NCBI RefSeq assembly: GCF_022288825.1
Contig: NZ_JAKOOW010000017.1
Span: 877-63,362 of the forward strand
Length of the DNA: 62,486 bases
Source of the DNA: Kingella pumchi
GTDB lineage: Bacteria; Pseudomonadota; Gammaproteobacteria; Burkholderiales; Neisseriaceae
Direction: 5' to 3'
The notes under the pieces were generated by a model, which worked only from the letters and a program-made list of their open reading frames with translations, searched no databases and was not told the origin of the DNA. Within the stretch, counting starts at the first letter, position 1. The number at the start of each line of letters is the position of its first letter. Positions 1-8,298 of the stretch are shown here, in pieces. A program made the position numbers and the translations under genes.

Positions 1-63
1 GAAAAGCAAAACCAGCGCCGGCCACCCATAGCCCCCGACACGGCCACCCGCCGATACGGATAA
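1..63 (+). other. possible 3' end of a gene entering from the left
   Basis: Frame 1 is open from the window edge for 20 codons to a TAA at 61-63, rich in Arg and Pro. Frame 3 is also open over most of this stretch, so the assignment is weak. It would converge on the yqjK-like gene across the strong hairpin that follows. There is not enough sequence to name a product. Confidence 0.2.
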
Positions 64-71
64 ACCGCTAA

Positions 72-110
72 AAAACGCCGTGTTTCAGGCTGCCTGAAAC
101 GCGGCGTTTT
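72..110. terminator. bidirectional hairpin terminator built on an uptake sequence
   Basis: A long near-perfect inverted repeat: the outer stem AAAACGCCG pairs with CGGCGTTTT and the inner stem GTTTCAGGC pairs with GCCTGAAAC, leaving a one-base centre. T runs follow on both sides. The core contains the uptake-sequence complement TTCAGGCTGCCT. It lies just past the stop of the minus-strand operon at 126 and could also stop transcription arriving from the left. Confidence 0.8.
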
Positions 111-125
111 GATCTGCACAAACCT

Positions 126-419
126 TCAGCGGTTTTCTTCTTTGCTGTCGCTGCCGAACAAAGCCAGCAGCACACCGCCCAGCAGCAGGCGGTATTTCCA
201 TTTGGACGGCAGCAGCGCCAGTTTCAGCAGGCCGCGTTGCTGCAGCAGGCGGTTGCCCAGTTCGAGCAGTTGCGGCAGGGCGTGGTGTTTGCGGTTTTCC
301 TGCGCTTGGCGGCGGCGGTGCAGGCGGCTTTCGGTTTGCAGTTTGAGACGGGCGAGCCGGCATTGCAGCTGCAAGAGTTCGCGTTCCTGCTCGCGGGTCG
401 GGCGCGGATGCTCATTCAT
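126..419 (-). CDS. YqjK-like small cytoplasmic/membrane-associated protein
   Basis: A 97-residue, very Arg/Gln/Leu-rich protein. Its first two thirds look like a charged helical segment and a short hydrophobic stretch (LLLGGVLLALFG) lies near the C-terminus. I start it at the ATG at 419, which overlaps the end of the yqjE-like gene, because the longer open frame upstream is only a shadow of yqjE. Its place as third gene after yqjD- and yqjE-like genes matches the yqjD-yqjE-yqjK order known from enterobacteria, and that order is the main reason for the name. Its function is unknown. Confidence 0.6.
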   Translation of the reverse strand: MNEHPRPTREQERELLQLQCRLARLKLQTESRLHRRRQAQENRKHHALPQLLELGNRLLQQRGLLKLALLPSKWKYRLLLGGVLLALFGSDSKEENR

Positions 420-834
420 TTTCCGTCTCCTGTGTTGGTTCGGCCGGCGGCGGCCTGCTGCCAGCAGCGCGGCGCAGACGGGCGATGTCTTCCTGCAGAT
501 CGGCCAGCGTTTCACCAACGCGGCCGCTGTGAAAACGCCAGATGGCGGGAATCTGCCGCAGCAGCAGGTAAACCGCCAGCAGCAGCGCCGCGGCAACGGC
601 GGCAAACACCGGCACCCGCCAATGCGGCGGCAGCAGCAGGTAAAGCAGCAGCAGCGCCACGGCCAGGGCGATAAAGGCGAGCACCGCGGCGGCGGCAATC
701 AGGGCGGCGATTTTCAGCGCGCCGCCCAACTGGCCTTCGGCGTCCAACCGCAGCAGGCGCAGGCGCAGCAGCAGCAGTTCGGCGCCCTGCCCCAGCTGGT
801 TTTTGGCGTGGCGGATTTCCTGTTTGAGATTCAT
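412..834 (-). CDS. YqjE-like membrane protein (phage holin superfamily, DUF1469)
   Basis: A 140-residue protein with a charged N-terminal helix (MNLKQEIRHAKNQ) and two long hydrophobic helices around residues 40-90, the second rich in Ala and Leu, followed by a charged tail. This is the layout of YqjE/DUF1469, which databases call phage holin family although it is a host gene. The start at 834 was chosen over upstream codons that read through an uptake-sequence repeat (GSLK). It overlaps the next gene by a few bases and follows the yqjD-like gene, so the three are probably one operon. Related proteins are linked to membrane-bound ribosomes in stationary phase; a role here is inference. Confidence 0.8.
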   Translation of the reverse strand: MNLKQEIRHAKNQLGQGAELLLLRLRLLRLDAEGQLGGALKIAALIAAAAVLAFIALAVALLLLYLLLPPHWRVPVFAAVAAALLLAVYLLLRQIPAIWRFHSGRVGETLADLQEDIARLRRAAGSRPPPAEPTQETENE

Positions 835-940
835 GGCGTGTCCGGTTTGGTTTTTCAGGCTGCCTGAAAACGGGGAAAAGCAGCCTGAAACCGTCTTTTT
901 CATCATCACTTGCGGTTTCAGGCTGCCACGGAACCGCTCT

Positions 941-1267
941 TTAGCGGCGGTTGAGCAAAATGCCCACCACCAAGCCGACCAGCGCGGCAAAACCCATGGC
1001 GTAATAGGGTTTGTCGTTGATGTATTCGTCGGCCTGTTTCACGCGGTATTTCACTTGGTCTGCCGCGCGTTCTTCAAAATCAGCCAGTTTGCCTTTGGCC
1101 TGCTCGAACTGGCGCTGGAGTTTCTGGCGCAGCGCCTGGGTTTCTTCCGCACCGCGATCCACGGTGGTGTCGTACAGGGTTTCGGCCTGTTCCAGCACGC
1201 TTTGGATTTCGCGCATCAGCGCTTCTTTCTGGCTTTCAAAATCACGTTTGGACGAATTGTGTCTCAT
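941..1267 (-). CDS. YqjD/ElaB-type membrane-anchored protein (DUF883)
   Basis: A 108-residue protein with a long amphipathic, probably coiled-coil region (about residues 8-80, rich in Glu, Gln, Lys and Arg) and a C-terminal membrane anchor near 88-105 ending in NRR. The Tyr-Ala-Met-Gly-Phe-Ala-Ala-Leu-Val-Gly motif before the tail is typical of DUF883. E. coli YqjD of this family tethers ribosomes to the inner membrane in stationary phase. An AAGGA ribosome site precedes the ATG. It is the first gene of the yqjD-yqjE-yqjK-like operon. Confidence 0.88.
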   Translation of the reverse strand: MRHNSSKRDFESQKEALMREIQSVLEQAETLYDTTVDRGAEETQALRQKLQRQFEQAKGKLADFEERAADQVKYRVKQADEYINDKPYYAMGFAALVGLVVGILLNRR

Positions 1268-1416
1268 GTTGAGATTCCTTCTTCAAGTTACAGCAGCGGC
1301 GGCTGCCCGAACGGCGGAATTGCCGTTTGCGGCACTATATAAGACGGCAAGCAGATTTGGCAAGCCGCCTGTTGCGCGCGTGACCTGCAGCGGTTTTCAG
1401 GCTGCCTGAAAACTGT

Positions 1417-1445
1417 TTGAAAGGGTTAAATCATGTTAGTATGAA
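1417..1445 (+). promoter_or_regulatory. putative promoter of the PPK2 gene
   Basis: TTGAAA at 1417-1422 and TATGAA at 1440-1445 are separated by 17 bases. They lie about 100 bases before the polyphosphate kinase start and just after an uptake-sequence copy at about 1398-1412. An alternative -10, TAGTAT, overlaps it. The gap 1268-1546 holds no gene; it contains this promoter and, on the other strand, the presumed promoter of the yqjD-like gene. Confidence 0.4.
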
Positions 1446-1546
1446 CGGCATGAAAAACGCCTTTTGCGGCAGAAAAACAAACGTATGCACATCAGGAAAA
1501 AACCGCCCCTTTTTTACCCACGCTTAACAACAGAAAGGACACTTCC

Positions 1547-2464
1547 ATGAGCGACCACCAACCCCAGCCGTTTGAAAAAATCGAATTGGGCGAGCAGCGC
1601 GAAAGCCTCAAAATCTTTGAAGAAGCCGTCGTCAAATACGAAGGCCGCGTCAGCAGCGAAGACAGCAGCTCCGCCCCGCTGCCGGACGATTATCCCTACA
1701 AAACCCGTATGGGCCGGCGTGAATACGAACGCGAAAAAGCCAAGCTGCAGGTCGAACTACTCAAAGTGCAAAGCTGGGTAAAGGAAAGCGGCCAGAAAAT
1801 CGTCTGCCTGTTTGAAGGGCGCGACGCCGCCGGCAAGGGCGGCACCATCAAACGTTTTATGGAACACCTCAACCCGCGCGGCGCCCGCGTGGTGGCCTTG
1901 GAAAAACCCACCGAAACCGAGCGCGGCCAATGGTATTTCCAACGCTACATCCAAAACCTGCCCACCGCCGGAGAAATGGTGTTTTTTGACCGCTCTTGGT
2001 ACAACAGGGCCGGTGTCGAGCGCGTAATGGGCTTCTGCACCCCGCAGGAGTACCTGCTGTTTATGCGCCAAACCCCCGAGTTCGAACGCATGCTGGTGGC
2101 CAGCGGCATCCACCTTTTCAAATTCTGGTTTTCCGTATCGCGCGAAGAGCAGCTGCGCCGCTTCGTCTCCCGCTATTCCGATCCGCTCAAGCATTGGAAG
2201 CTCTCGCCGGTAGATGTGCAGTCGCTTGATCGCTGGGACGACTACACCGAAGCGAAAAACGCCATGTTCTTCCATACCCACACCAAAGACGCGCCGTGGG
2301 TCATCATCAAATCCGACGACAAAAAACGCGCCCGTCTCAACTGCATCCGCCACTTCCTGAGCGTGCTCGACTACCCGAACAAGGATGAAAAAGCCATCGG
2401 CCGCATCGACCCGCTGCTGGTGCTGCATCCGGATATGAACGCCACTTCGCAGGAGCGCGGCTAA
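1547..2464 (+). CDS. ppk2: polyphosphate kinase 2 family protein (PPK2)
   Basis: A 305-residue cytoplasmic kinase that transfers phosphate between polyphosphate and nucleotides. The Walker A motif GRDAAGKGGT is at residues 91-100 and the Walker B/lid motif DRSWYNRAGVE at about 148-158, both diagnostic of PPK2. The C-terminal part keeps the WKLSP and DRWDDYTEAK motifs typical of the family. The length fits a single-domain PPK2. An AAAGGA site sits 7 bases before the ATG. PPK2 classes differ in using GDP, ADP or AMP, and I cannot assign the class by eye. It appears monocistronic, with an uptake-sequence hairpin behind it. Confidence 0.93.
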   Translation: MSDHQPQPFEKIELGEQRESLKIFEEAVVKYEGRVSSEDSSSAPLPDDYPYKTRMGRREYEREKAKLQVELLKVQSWVKESGQKIVCLFEGRDAAGKGGTIKRFMEHLNPRGARVVALEKPTETERGQWYFQRYIQNLPTAGEMVFFDRSWYNRAGVERVMGFCTPQEYLLFMRQTPEFERMLVASGIHLFKFWFSVSREEQLRRFVSRYSDPLKHWKLSPVDVQSLDRWDDYTEAKNAMFFHTHTKDAPWVIIKSDDKKRARLNCIRHFLSVLDYPNKDEKAIGRIDPLLVLHPDMNATSQERG

Positions 2465-2471
2465 AGCAGAC

Positions 2472-2516
2472 AGGCAGCCTGAAAACGCAAAAAATGTTTT
2501 TCAGGCTGCCTTTTGT
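2472..2516 (+). terminator. uptake-sequence inverted-repeat terminator after ppk2
   Basis: AGGCAGCCTGAAAA at 2472-2485 pairs with TTTTTCAGGCTGCCT at 2497-2511 and is followed by TTTTG. Paired uptake sequences serving as intrinsic terminators are characteristic of Neisseriaceae. Confidence 0.75.
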
Positions 2517-2546
2517 TTATTCCGATTTCCGATAACAGGAGCCGGT

Positions 2547-2807
2547 ATGCTTAAAATCAATAGGGTCATCGGCATTCTCGGTGGCAATACCATCACGAAA
2601 ATCCTAGTTGCCTACGCAGTTTACAGCCTGATTTGCAAATGGATTGTTTCATGGGGCGGCGCCGAATTTCTCGAAGGCCGCTGTCTTTCATGGCTGTTTG
2701 ATTTCGATCAGGAAGACTCTGCCGAAACCATCCGCAACTGGACAAAATTAAGCTGGCTGGGCATTAGTGTGCTGCTGGTTTTGATTTTGCTCGTACGCTT
2801 TTTTTGA
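2547..2807 (+). CDS. small hypothetical membrane protein
   Basis: An 86-residue protein not recognised as a known family. It has two hydrophobic segments, roughly residues 15-36 (ending in Trp residues) and 66-84 (LGISVLLVLILLVRFF), joined by an acidic loop (FDFDQEDSAE), which suggests a hairpin in the inner membrane. A CAGGA site precedes the ATG. The TonB-C-like gene starts 14 bases after its stop, so the two are likely co-transcribed. Confidence 0.6.
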   Translation: MLKINRVIGILGGNTITKILVAYAVYSLICKWIVSWGGAEFLEGRCLSWLFDFDQEDSAETIRNWTKLSWLGISVLLVLILLVRFF

Positions 2808-2820
2808 CTGTGAGAAAACC

Positions 2821-3477
2821 ATGACTTTTTCCCGTATTTTTCCCGCTGCCCTGCTGCTGGCAGCTTTTAGCGTTCATGCTGCGCCGGATACGGCGGCAAG
2901 TACAAAACTGCCGCCGCTGATTGCCGCTGCTGCCGTAAACAGCCAGAATTTTCCGCAAACCGGCCGGGCGGTTTTTCTGCTGGATGTGGATGAACAAGGC
3001 AAGGTAACGCGCGTACGCCTGCAGCATGTCGACCGCACCGTTGCCAAACAGGCAGCTGCTTTGGCCTTGACGAAAAAAATCCAGCCCATCCAAGAATGCA
3101 GCAACGGTACCGCCCCCGATTACCGGCCCTCATGCCGCAATGTGGCAGGCACGGCGGTTCAGGAAGCATTTTTTGTCGTGGGTGCCCAGCAAAAACGGGA
3201 TTTGGATATCAGCGGTATTAGTAAAGTGCCCCTGCCGCCGCCGCCCTACCCGCCGGTTTCGATAGAAGAAAACGAACAAGGCATGGTGCGCGTGCGTTTT
3301 GTTGTCGGCAGCGACGGCAAAACATACGGCGCGCGTGTTACCCGCTCTTCCGGCTACCACCGCCTAGATCGCGCCTCCGTACGCGCTATAGAACGCCAAC
3401 CACAATTTGAACCTGCGCGTTTGCAGGGCAAACCGGTATGGATTGAGATGGAGCGCGGCTTTAATTACGCATTCTAA
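2821..3477 (+). CDS. exported protein with TonB C-terminal-like domain (energy transducer TonB-like)
   Basis: A 218-residue protein with a signal peptide (about residues 1-20, cleaved after HAA). The C-terminal 75 residues fit the TonB_C fold: PPYPP lead, then VRVRFVVGSDGKTYGARVTRSSGYHRLD and a helix RASVRAIERQ before the last strand. A similar pattern near 45-90 (GRAVFLLDVDEQGKVTRVRL) suggests a second, degenerate copy. There is no long Pro-Lys spacer and no N-terminal membrane anchor like classical TonB. It is therefore more likely a periplasmic TonB-C-domain protein than the main TonB. Its partner is unknown. Confidence 0.7.
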   Translation: MTFSRIFPAALLLAAFSVHAAPDTAASTKLPPLIAAAAVNSQNFPQTGRAVFLLDVDEQGKVTRVRLQHVDRTVAKQAAALALTKKIQPIQECSNGTAPDYRPSCRNVAGTAVQEAFFVVGAQQKRDLDISGISKVPLPPPPYPPVSIEENEQGMVRVRFVVGSDGKTYGARVTRSSGYHRLDRASVRAIERQPQFEPARLQGKPVWIEMERGFNYAF

Positions 3478-3495
3478 GCAGCACCCCGCCTGCTA

Positions 3496-3568
3496 TTTTC
3501 AGGCTGCCTTTTTCCCTTTTCCGCCCAAGGCAGCCTGAAAACCCACCATTTCTTTTTTCAGGCTGCTT
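3496..3568. terminator. cluster of three uptake sequences forming alternative hairpins
   Basis: Uptake-sequence complements at 3498-3509 and about 3557-3568 flank a forward copy at 3528-3539. The middle copy can pair with either outer one, with T-rich spacers. The cluster separates the TonB-C-like gene from fhs and probably terminates the former. Confidence 0.6.
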
Positions 3569-3595
3569 TTCAGGCCGCCGCACAGGAGATACCCC

Positions 3596-5272
3596 ATGAG
3601 CTTCAAAACCGATGCCCAAATCGCCCGCGAAGCGGCGATCCAGCCCATCCGCCACATTGCCGCCAAACTTGGCATCGGCGAAGAGCAGCTTGAGCCATAC
3701 GGCCGTTACAAAGCCAAAATCAACCCCGCCGACGCGTTCAGGCTGCCCAATAAAAACGGCCGCCTGATTCTGGTTACCGCCATCAACCCCACACCCGCCG
3801 GCGAAGGCAAAACCACCGTCACCATCGGCCTGGCCGACGCGCTCAACCGCATCGGCAAACAAGCCGCCGTCGCCATCCGCGAACCCTCGCTCGGCCCCGT
3901 GTTCGGCATCAAAGGCGGCGCGGCCGGCGGCGGTTACGCGCAAATGCTGCCGATGGAAGACATCAACCTGCACTTTACCGGCGATTTCCATGCCATCGGC
4001 GCCGCCAACAACCTGTTGGCCGCCATGATCGACAACCACATCTACCAAGGCAACGCGCTCAATATCGACCCCAAACGCGTGCTGTGGCGCCGCGCCATCG
4101 ATATGAACGACCGCCAGCTGCGCAACATCGTCAGCGGCAACGGCAAGCCCACCGACGGCGTGCTGCGCCCCGACGGCTTCGACATCACCGTCGCCAGCGA
4201 AGTGATGGCCGTGTTCTGCCTGGCCCGCGACCTGGCCGATTTGAAAGAGCGGCTGGGCAATATGCTCGTCGCCTACGCCAAAGACGGCAGCCCCGTTTTC
4301 GCCCGCGACCTCAACGCCCAAGGCGCAATGGCCGCCTTGCTCAAAGACGCGCTCAAACCCAATCTGGTGCAAACCATCGGCGGCACGCCCGCCTTCGTCC
4401 ACGGCGGCCCCTTCGCCAACATCGCCCACGGCTGCAACTCGGTAACCGCTACCCGCCTTGCCCTGCATCTGGCCGACTACGCTGTTACCGAAGCCGGCTT
4501 CGGCGCCGATTTGGGCGCGGAAAAATTCTGCGACATCAAATGCCGTCTCTCCGGTCTCAAACCCGACGCCGCAGTCGTCGTCGCTACCGTGCGCGCGCTC
4601 AAATACAACGGCGGCGTCGCCAAAGAAGAGCTGGGCGCGGAAAACCTTGCCGCGCTGGAAAAAGGCCTGCCCAACCTGCTCAAACACATCGCCAACCTTA
4701 AAACCGTCTTCGGCCTGCCCGTGGTCGTCGCCATCAACCGCTTCGTGTCCGACACCGACGCCGAACTCGCCCTGATTCAGGCTGCCTGCGCCGAACGCGG
4801 CGCCGAAGTCGCCCTCACCGAAGTGTGGGCGCACGGCGGCGCGGGTGGCGAAGACCTGGCGCGCAAAGTCGTCACCGCCATCGACAGCCAGCCCAACCGT
4901 TTCGCCTTCGCCTACGACACCAACGACAGCATCCCCGACAAACTCCGCGCCATCGCCACCAAAATCTACGGCGCCGCCGACGTCGAATTCAGCGCCGAAG
5001 CCCGCGCCGAAATCGCCTCGCTGGAAAAACTCGGCCTAGACAAACTGCCGGTGTGCGTCGCCAAAACGCAATACTCATTTAGCGACAATCCCAAACTCTT
5101 GGGCTGCCCGAGCGGCTTCACCATTACCGTACGCAGCCTCACCCTGTCGGCCGGCGCCGGCTTTATCGTCGCCGTATGCGGCAGCATCATGAAAATGCCC
5201 GGCCTGCCCAAAGTGCCCTCGGCCGAGAAGATTGATGTGGATGCAGACGGCAATATTACGGGGCTGTTCTAA
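3596..5272 (+). CDS. fhs: formate--tetrahydrofolate ligase
   Basis: A 558-residue cytosolic enzyme that makes 10-formyl-tetrahydrofolate from formate, ATP and tetrahydrofolate in one-carbon metabolism. The ATP-binding motif PTPAGEGKTT is at residues 65-74 and the family signatures GIKGGAAGGGYAQ and FTGDFHAIGAANNLL follow. The length matches the family. An AGGAGA site lies 6 bases before the ATG. It sits alone between uptake-sequence hairpins, with no other folate gene adjacent. Confidence 0.97.
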   Translation: MSFKTDAQIAREAAIQPIRHIAAKLGIGEEQLEPYGRYKAKINPADAFRLPNKNGRLILVTAINPTPAGEGKTTVTIGLADALNRIGKQAAVAIREPSLGPVFGIKGGAAGGGYAQMLPMEDINLHFTGDFHAIGAANNLLAAMIDNHIYQGNALNIDPKRVLWRRAIDMNDRQLRNIVSGNGKPTDGVLRPDGFDITVASEVMAVFCLARDLADLKERLGNMLVAYAKDGSPVFARDLNAQGAMAALLKDALKPNLVQTIGGTPAFVHGGPFANIAHGCNSVTATRLALHLADYAVTEAGFGADLGAEKFCDIKCRLSGLKPDAAVVVATVRALKYNGGVAKEELGAENLAALEKGLPNLLKHIANLKTVFGLPVVVAINRFVSDTDAELALIQAACAERGAEVALTEVWAHGGAGGEDLARKVVTAIDSQPNRFAFAYDTNDSIPDKLRAIATKIYGAADVEFSAEARAEIASLEKLGLDKLPVCVAKTQYSFSDNPKLLGCPSGFTITVRSLTLSAGAGFIVAVCGSIMKMPGLPKVPSAEKIDVDADGNITGLF

Positions 5273-5277
5273 ACCCC

Positions 5278-5321
5278 AAAGGCAGCCTGAAAGCCGTTTC
5301 CCGCTTTTCAGGCTGCCTTTG
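5278..5321 (+). terminator. uptake-sequence terminator after fhs
   Basis: AAAGGCAGCCTGAAA at 5278-5292 pairs with TTTTCAGGCTGCCTTT at 5305-5320. The stem is about 15 bases long with a short spacer. Confidence 0.75.
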
Positions 5322-5340
5322 AATCCCCAGCCGCTGCCGC

Positions 5341-5346
5341 TATAAT
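5341..5346 (+). promoter_or_regulatory. -10 box of orn
   Basis: TATAAT followed by CGCGCC, 31 bases before the orn start. The same -10 plus CG-rich discriminator recurs before many genes of this window. No clear -35 hexamer is seen. Confidence 0.6.
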
Positions 5347-5376
5347 CGCGCCCTTTTTCCCCGAAACGAACCCGAT

Positions 5377-5937
5377 ATGCAAGACCAAAACAATCTGTGC
5401 TGGCTGGATATGGAAATGACCGGCCTGAATCCCGACAACGACAAAATCATCGAAGTGGCGATGATCATCACCGATAAAGATCTGAACGTGCTGGCGCAGT
5501 CGGAAGTGTATGCCGTGCATCAGAGCGACGAAATCCTAAACGGCATGGATGCCTGGTGCACCGCCACCCACGCCCGCACCGGCCTTACCGAGCGCGTACG
5601 CCAGTCCAAGCTGGATGAGCGCGAAGTCGAGCAAAAACTGCTGGAATTTATCCGCCAATGGATACCGGCCAACGCTAGCCCGATGTGCGGCAACACCATC
5701 CACCAAGACCGCCGCTTTATGGCGCGCTATATGCCCGAATTGGAAGCGCATTTCCACTACCGCAATCTCGACGTTTCCACGCTCAAAGAGCTGGCGCGCC
5801 GTTGGAATCCGCCGGTTTACAAAGGCTTTGCCAAAAAAGGCGCCCACAAGGCGCTGGACGACATTTTGGAGAGCATCGAAGAGCTGCGCTACTACCGCGA
5901 ACACTTCCTGCGTCTGCCGCAAACTACGGAGCAGTAA
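5377..5937 (+). CDS. orn: oligoribonuclease
   Basis: A 186-residue DEDDh 3'-5' exoribonuclease that degrades 2- to 5-mer RNAs at the end of mRNA decay. Catalytic residues are visible: D11 and E13 in WLDMEMTGL, D111 in NTIHQDRRFM, and H157 with D161 in GAHKALDD. The length equals the family's. A short leader with a TATAAT box precedes it and a strong hairpin follows. It lies upstream of uvrB but is transcriptionally separated from it. Confidence 0.97.
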   Translation: MQDQNNLCWLDMEMTGLNPDNDKIIEVAMIITDKDLNVLAQSEVYAVHQSDEILNGMDAWCTATHARTGLTERVRQSKLDEREVEQKLLEFIRQWIPANASPMCGNTIHQDRRFMARYMPELEAHFHYRNLDVSTLKELARRWNPPVYKGFAKKGAHKALDDILESIEELRYYREHFLRLPQTTEQ

Positions 5938-5954
5938 GGGCACATCAGCACGGC

Positions 5955-5990
5955 AAAAAGCAGCCTGAAAACTTTTTCAGGCTGCTTTTT
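5955..5990 (+). terminator. intrinsic terminator after orn
   Basis: AAAAAGCAGCCTGAAAA and TTTTTCAGGCTGCTTTTT form a nearly perfect hairpin with a two-base loop followed by a T tract. The arms are the AAGCAGCCTGAA variant of the uptake sequence. Confidence 0.85.
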
Positions 5991-6149
5991 GCTCTTTTTC
6001 TTATCTTTTCGGCGCAACAGAAATCCGCTTTGCCAACCTTGCCCGCCGCCCATCTGGCGCCAAAGTTTCAGGCTGCTTTTGCCCGGCAAGCAGCCTGAAA
6101 AAGCAGCCGTCCGCTTTCAGGCTGCCGTAAAAGCCCTATCCGTCTGCGC

Positions 6150-6186
6150 TATAATCCGCCGTTTTCCCGCGTTCAGGCAGCCTGAA
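6150..6186 (+). promoter_or_regulatory. uvrB -10 box and start-adjacent uptake sequence
   Basis: TATAAT at 6150-6155 is followed by CCGCC, then AGGCAGCCTGAA at 6175-6186 ends three bases before the uvrB ATG at 6190. No other Shine-Dalgarno-like sequence lies between, so the uptake sequence occupies the ribosome-site position. Further uptake copies lie around 6067-6122. Confidence 0.6.
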
Positions 6187-6189
6187 AAA

Positions 6190-8217
6190 ATGCAAGTCAT
6201 CCAATACGAAAACTCCCCCTTCAAACTCCACCAGCCCTTCCCGCCCGCAGGCGACCAGCCCACCGCCATTGCCGGCCTGCTCGAAGGGCTTTCAGACGGC
6301 CTTTCCTACCAAACCCTGCTCGGCGTAACCGGTTCGGGAAAAACCTACACCATGGCAAACGTCATCGCCCAAAGCGGCCGCCCCGCCATCATCATGGCGC
6401 ACAACAAAACCCTGGCCGCCCAGCTTTATGCCGAGATGCGCGAGTTTTTCCCTGAAAACGCCGTCGAATATTTCGTCTCCTACTACGATTACTACCAGCC
6501 CGAAGCCTATGTGCCCAGCCGCGATTTGTTCATCGAAAAAGACAGCGCGATTAACGAACACATCGAGCAGATGCGCCTTTCCGCCACCAAAAACCTGATG
6601 ACGCGCGACGACGTGATTATTGTCGCCACCGTGTCCGCCATTTACGGTATCGGCGACCCGACCGAGTATCAACAAATGGTGTTGTCCGTCAAAGAAGGCG
6701 ACACTATCGAGCAGCGCGACATCATCGCCACGCTCGTTTCCATGCAGTACGAACGCGGTGATTTGGATTTCAAACGCGGCAGCTTCCGCGTGCGTGGTGA
6801 CGTGATTGACGTGTACCCCGCCGAAAGCTCCGAAAACGCCTTGCGCATCAGCCTGTTCGACGACGAAATTGACCGCCTCGATATGTTCGACCCGCTTTCA
6901 GGCAGCCTGCACCAACGCGTCGGTCGCTACACCGTCTTCCCGTCCAGCCACTACGTTACCCCGCGCGACACCGTCTTGCGCGCCTGCGAGAGCATCAAAG
7001 ACGAATTGCGCGAACGCATCGAATTTTTCGCCCGCGAACAACGCCCCGTCGAACAACAACGCATCGAACAACGCACCCGCTTCGACCTCGAAATGCTCTA
7101 CGAAATGGGCTTCTGCAAAGGCATCGAAAACTACTCCCGCCACTTCTCCGGCAAAAAAGAAGGCGAACCGCCGCCCACGCTGATGGACTACCTGCCCGAC
7201 AACGCCATCATGTTCATCGACGAAAGCCACGTTACCGTTACCCAAATCGGCGGCATGTACAAAGGCGACGCATCGCGCAAGCAAAACCTTGTAGATTACG
7301 GCTTCCGCCTGCCTTCCGCCCGCGACAACCGCCCGCTCAAATTCCACGAATTTGAAAAAGTCATGCCGCAAACCATTTTCGTTTCCGCCACCCCCGCCAA
7401 ATACGAAGAAGAACACGCCGGACAAGTGGTCGAACAAGTCGTCCGCCCCACAGGGCTGGTCGACCCCCAAATCATCATCCGCCCAGTCGCCACTCAAGTC
7501 GATGACTTAATGAGCGAAATCAACGAGCGCATCCAAAAAGGCGAACGCGTGCTCGTTACCACCCTCACCAAACGCATGGCGGAGCAACTCACCGACTATT
7601 ACAGCGAACTCGGCATCAAAGTGCGCTACCTGCACAGCGACATCGACACCGTCGAGCGCGTTGAAATCATTAGAGATTTGCGGCTCGGGCTGTTTGACGT
7701 ACTCGTCGGCATCAACCTCTTGCGCGAAGGTCTCGACATCCCCGAAGTCTCCCTCGTCGCCATCCTCGACGCCGACAAAGAAGGCTTCCTGCGCTCACAC
7801 CGCAGCCTGATTCAAACCATAGGCCGCGCCGCGCGCAACGTGAACGGCGTCGCCATCCTGTACGCCGACAAAATCACCGATTCCATGAAAGCCGCCATCG
7901 ACGAAACCGAACGCCGCCGCGAAAAACAGATGAAATTCAACGAAGAACACGGCATCGTGCCGCAGCAGATTAAAAAACAGGTTAAAGACATCATCGACGG
8001 CGTGTACCACGAAGAAGACAGCGGCAAAGGTCGTAGACAAGGCAAAAACAAAGTCAAAGTCGGCGAAATCCACAACGAAGAAGACGCGATTAAAGAAATC
8101 GCCAAACTCGAAAAAGCCATGCAACAGGCGGCGCGAGATTTGCAGTTTGAAGAGGCGGCGGTGTTGCGGGATAGGATTCGGGGGATTAAGGAAGGGTTGT
8201 TGTTTGGGGCAGAGTGA
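6190..8217 (+). CDS. uvrB: excinuclease ABC subunit UvrB
   Basis: A 675-residue helicase-like subunit of the nucleotide-excision repair complex UvrABC. Walker A GVTGSGKTYT is near residues 45-54, the beta-hairpin motif YDYYQPEAYVP near 93-103, the DESHVT box in the middle, helicase motifs LREGLDIPEVSLVAILDAD and QTIGRAARN later, and the C-terminal UVR/UvrC-binding motif (AARDLQFEEAAVLRDRI). I use the ATG at 6190 (MQVIQYENSPF) because the open frame upstream reads through promoter and repeat sequence. It has no separate ribosome site. Confidence 0.97.
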   Translation: MQVIQYENSPFKLHQPFPPAGDQPTAIAGLLEGLSDGLSYQTLLGVTGSGKTYTMANVIAQSGRPAIIMAHNKTLAAQLYAEMREFFPENAVEYFVSYYDYYQPEAYVPSRDLFIEKDSAINEHIEQMRLSATKNLMTRDDVIIVATVSAIYGIGDPTEYQQMVLSVKEGDTIEQRDIIATLVSMQYERGDLDFKRGSFRVRGDVIDVYPAESSENALRISLFDDEIDRLDMFDPLSGSLHQRVGRYTVFPSSHYVTPRDTVLRACESIKDELRERIEFFAREQRPVEQQRIEQRTRFDLEMLYEMGFCKGIENYSRHFSGKKEGEPPPTLMDYLPDNAIMFIDESHVTVTQIGGMYKGDASRKQNLVDYGFRLPSARDNRPLKFHEFEKVMPQTIFVSATPAKYEEEHAGQVVEQVVRPTGLVDPQIIIRPVATQVDDLMSEINERIQKGERVLVTTLTKRMAEQLTDYYSELGIKVRYLHSDIDTVERVEIIRDLRLGLFDVLVGINLLREGLDIPEVSLVAILDADKEGFLRSHRSLIQTIGRAARNVNGVAILYADKITDSMKAAIDETERRREKQMKFNEEHGIVPQQIKKQVKDIIDGVYHEEDSGKGRRQGKNKVKVGEIHNEEDAIKEIAKLEKAMQQAARDLQFEEAAVLRDRIRGIKEGLLFGAE

Positions 8218-8298
8218 TTAATTTTTATGGATTTTTTGGAGGATTAAATGGAAAATAAACTTTTTGGGGCTGACGTAGATTAGCAGTTATGCTAGGCT

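Noticed and set aside
412..834. Phage holin label for the YqjE-like protein as evidence of a prophage
   Set aside because: The family name is historical. The gene sits in a yqjD-yqjE-yqjK-like host operon and no other phage gene is nearby.
3461..4834. A 457-residue open frame antisense to fhs
   Set aside because: It lies opposite a well-conserved enzyme, has shadow-type low-complexity composition (Gly, Val, Asp, Phe), and no ribosome site. It is a by-product of high GC.
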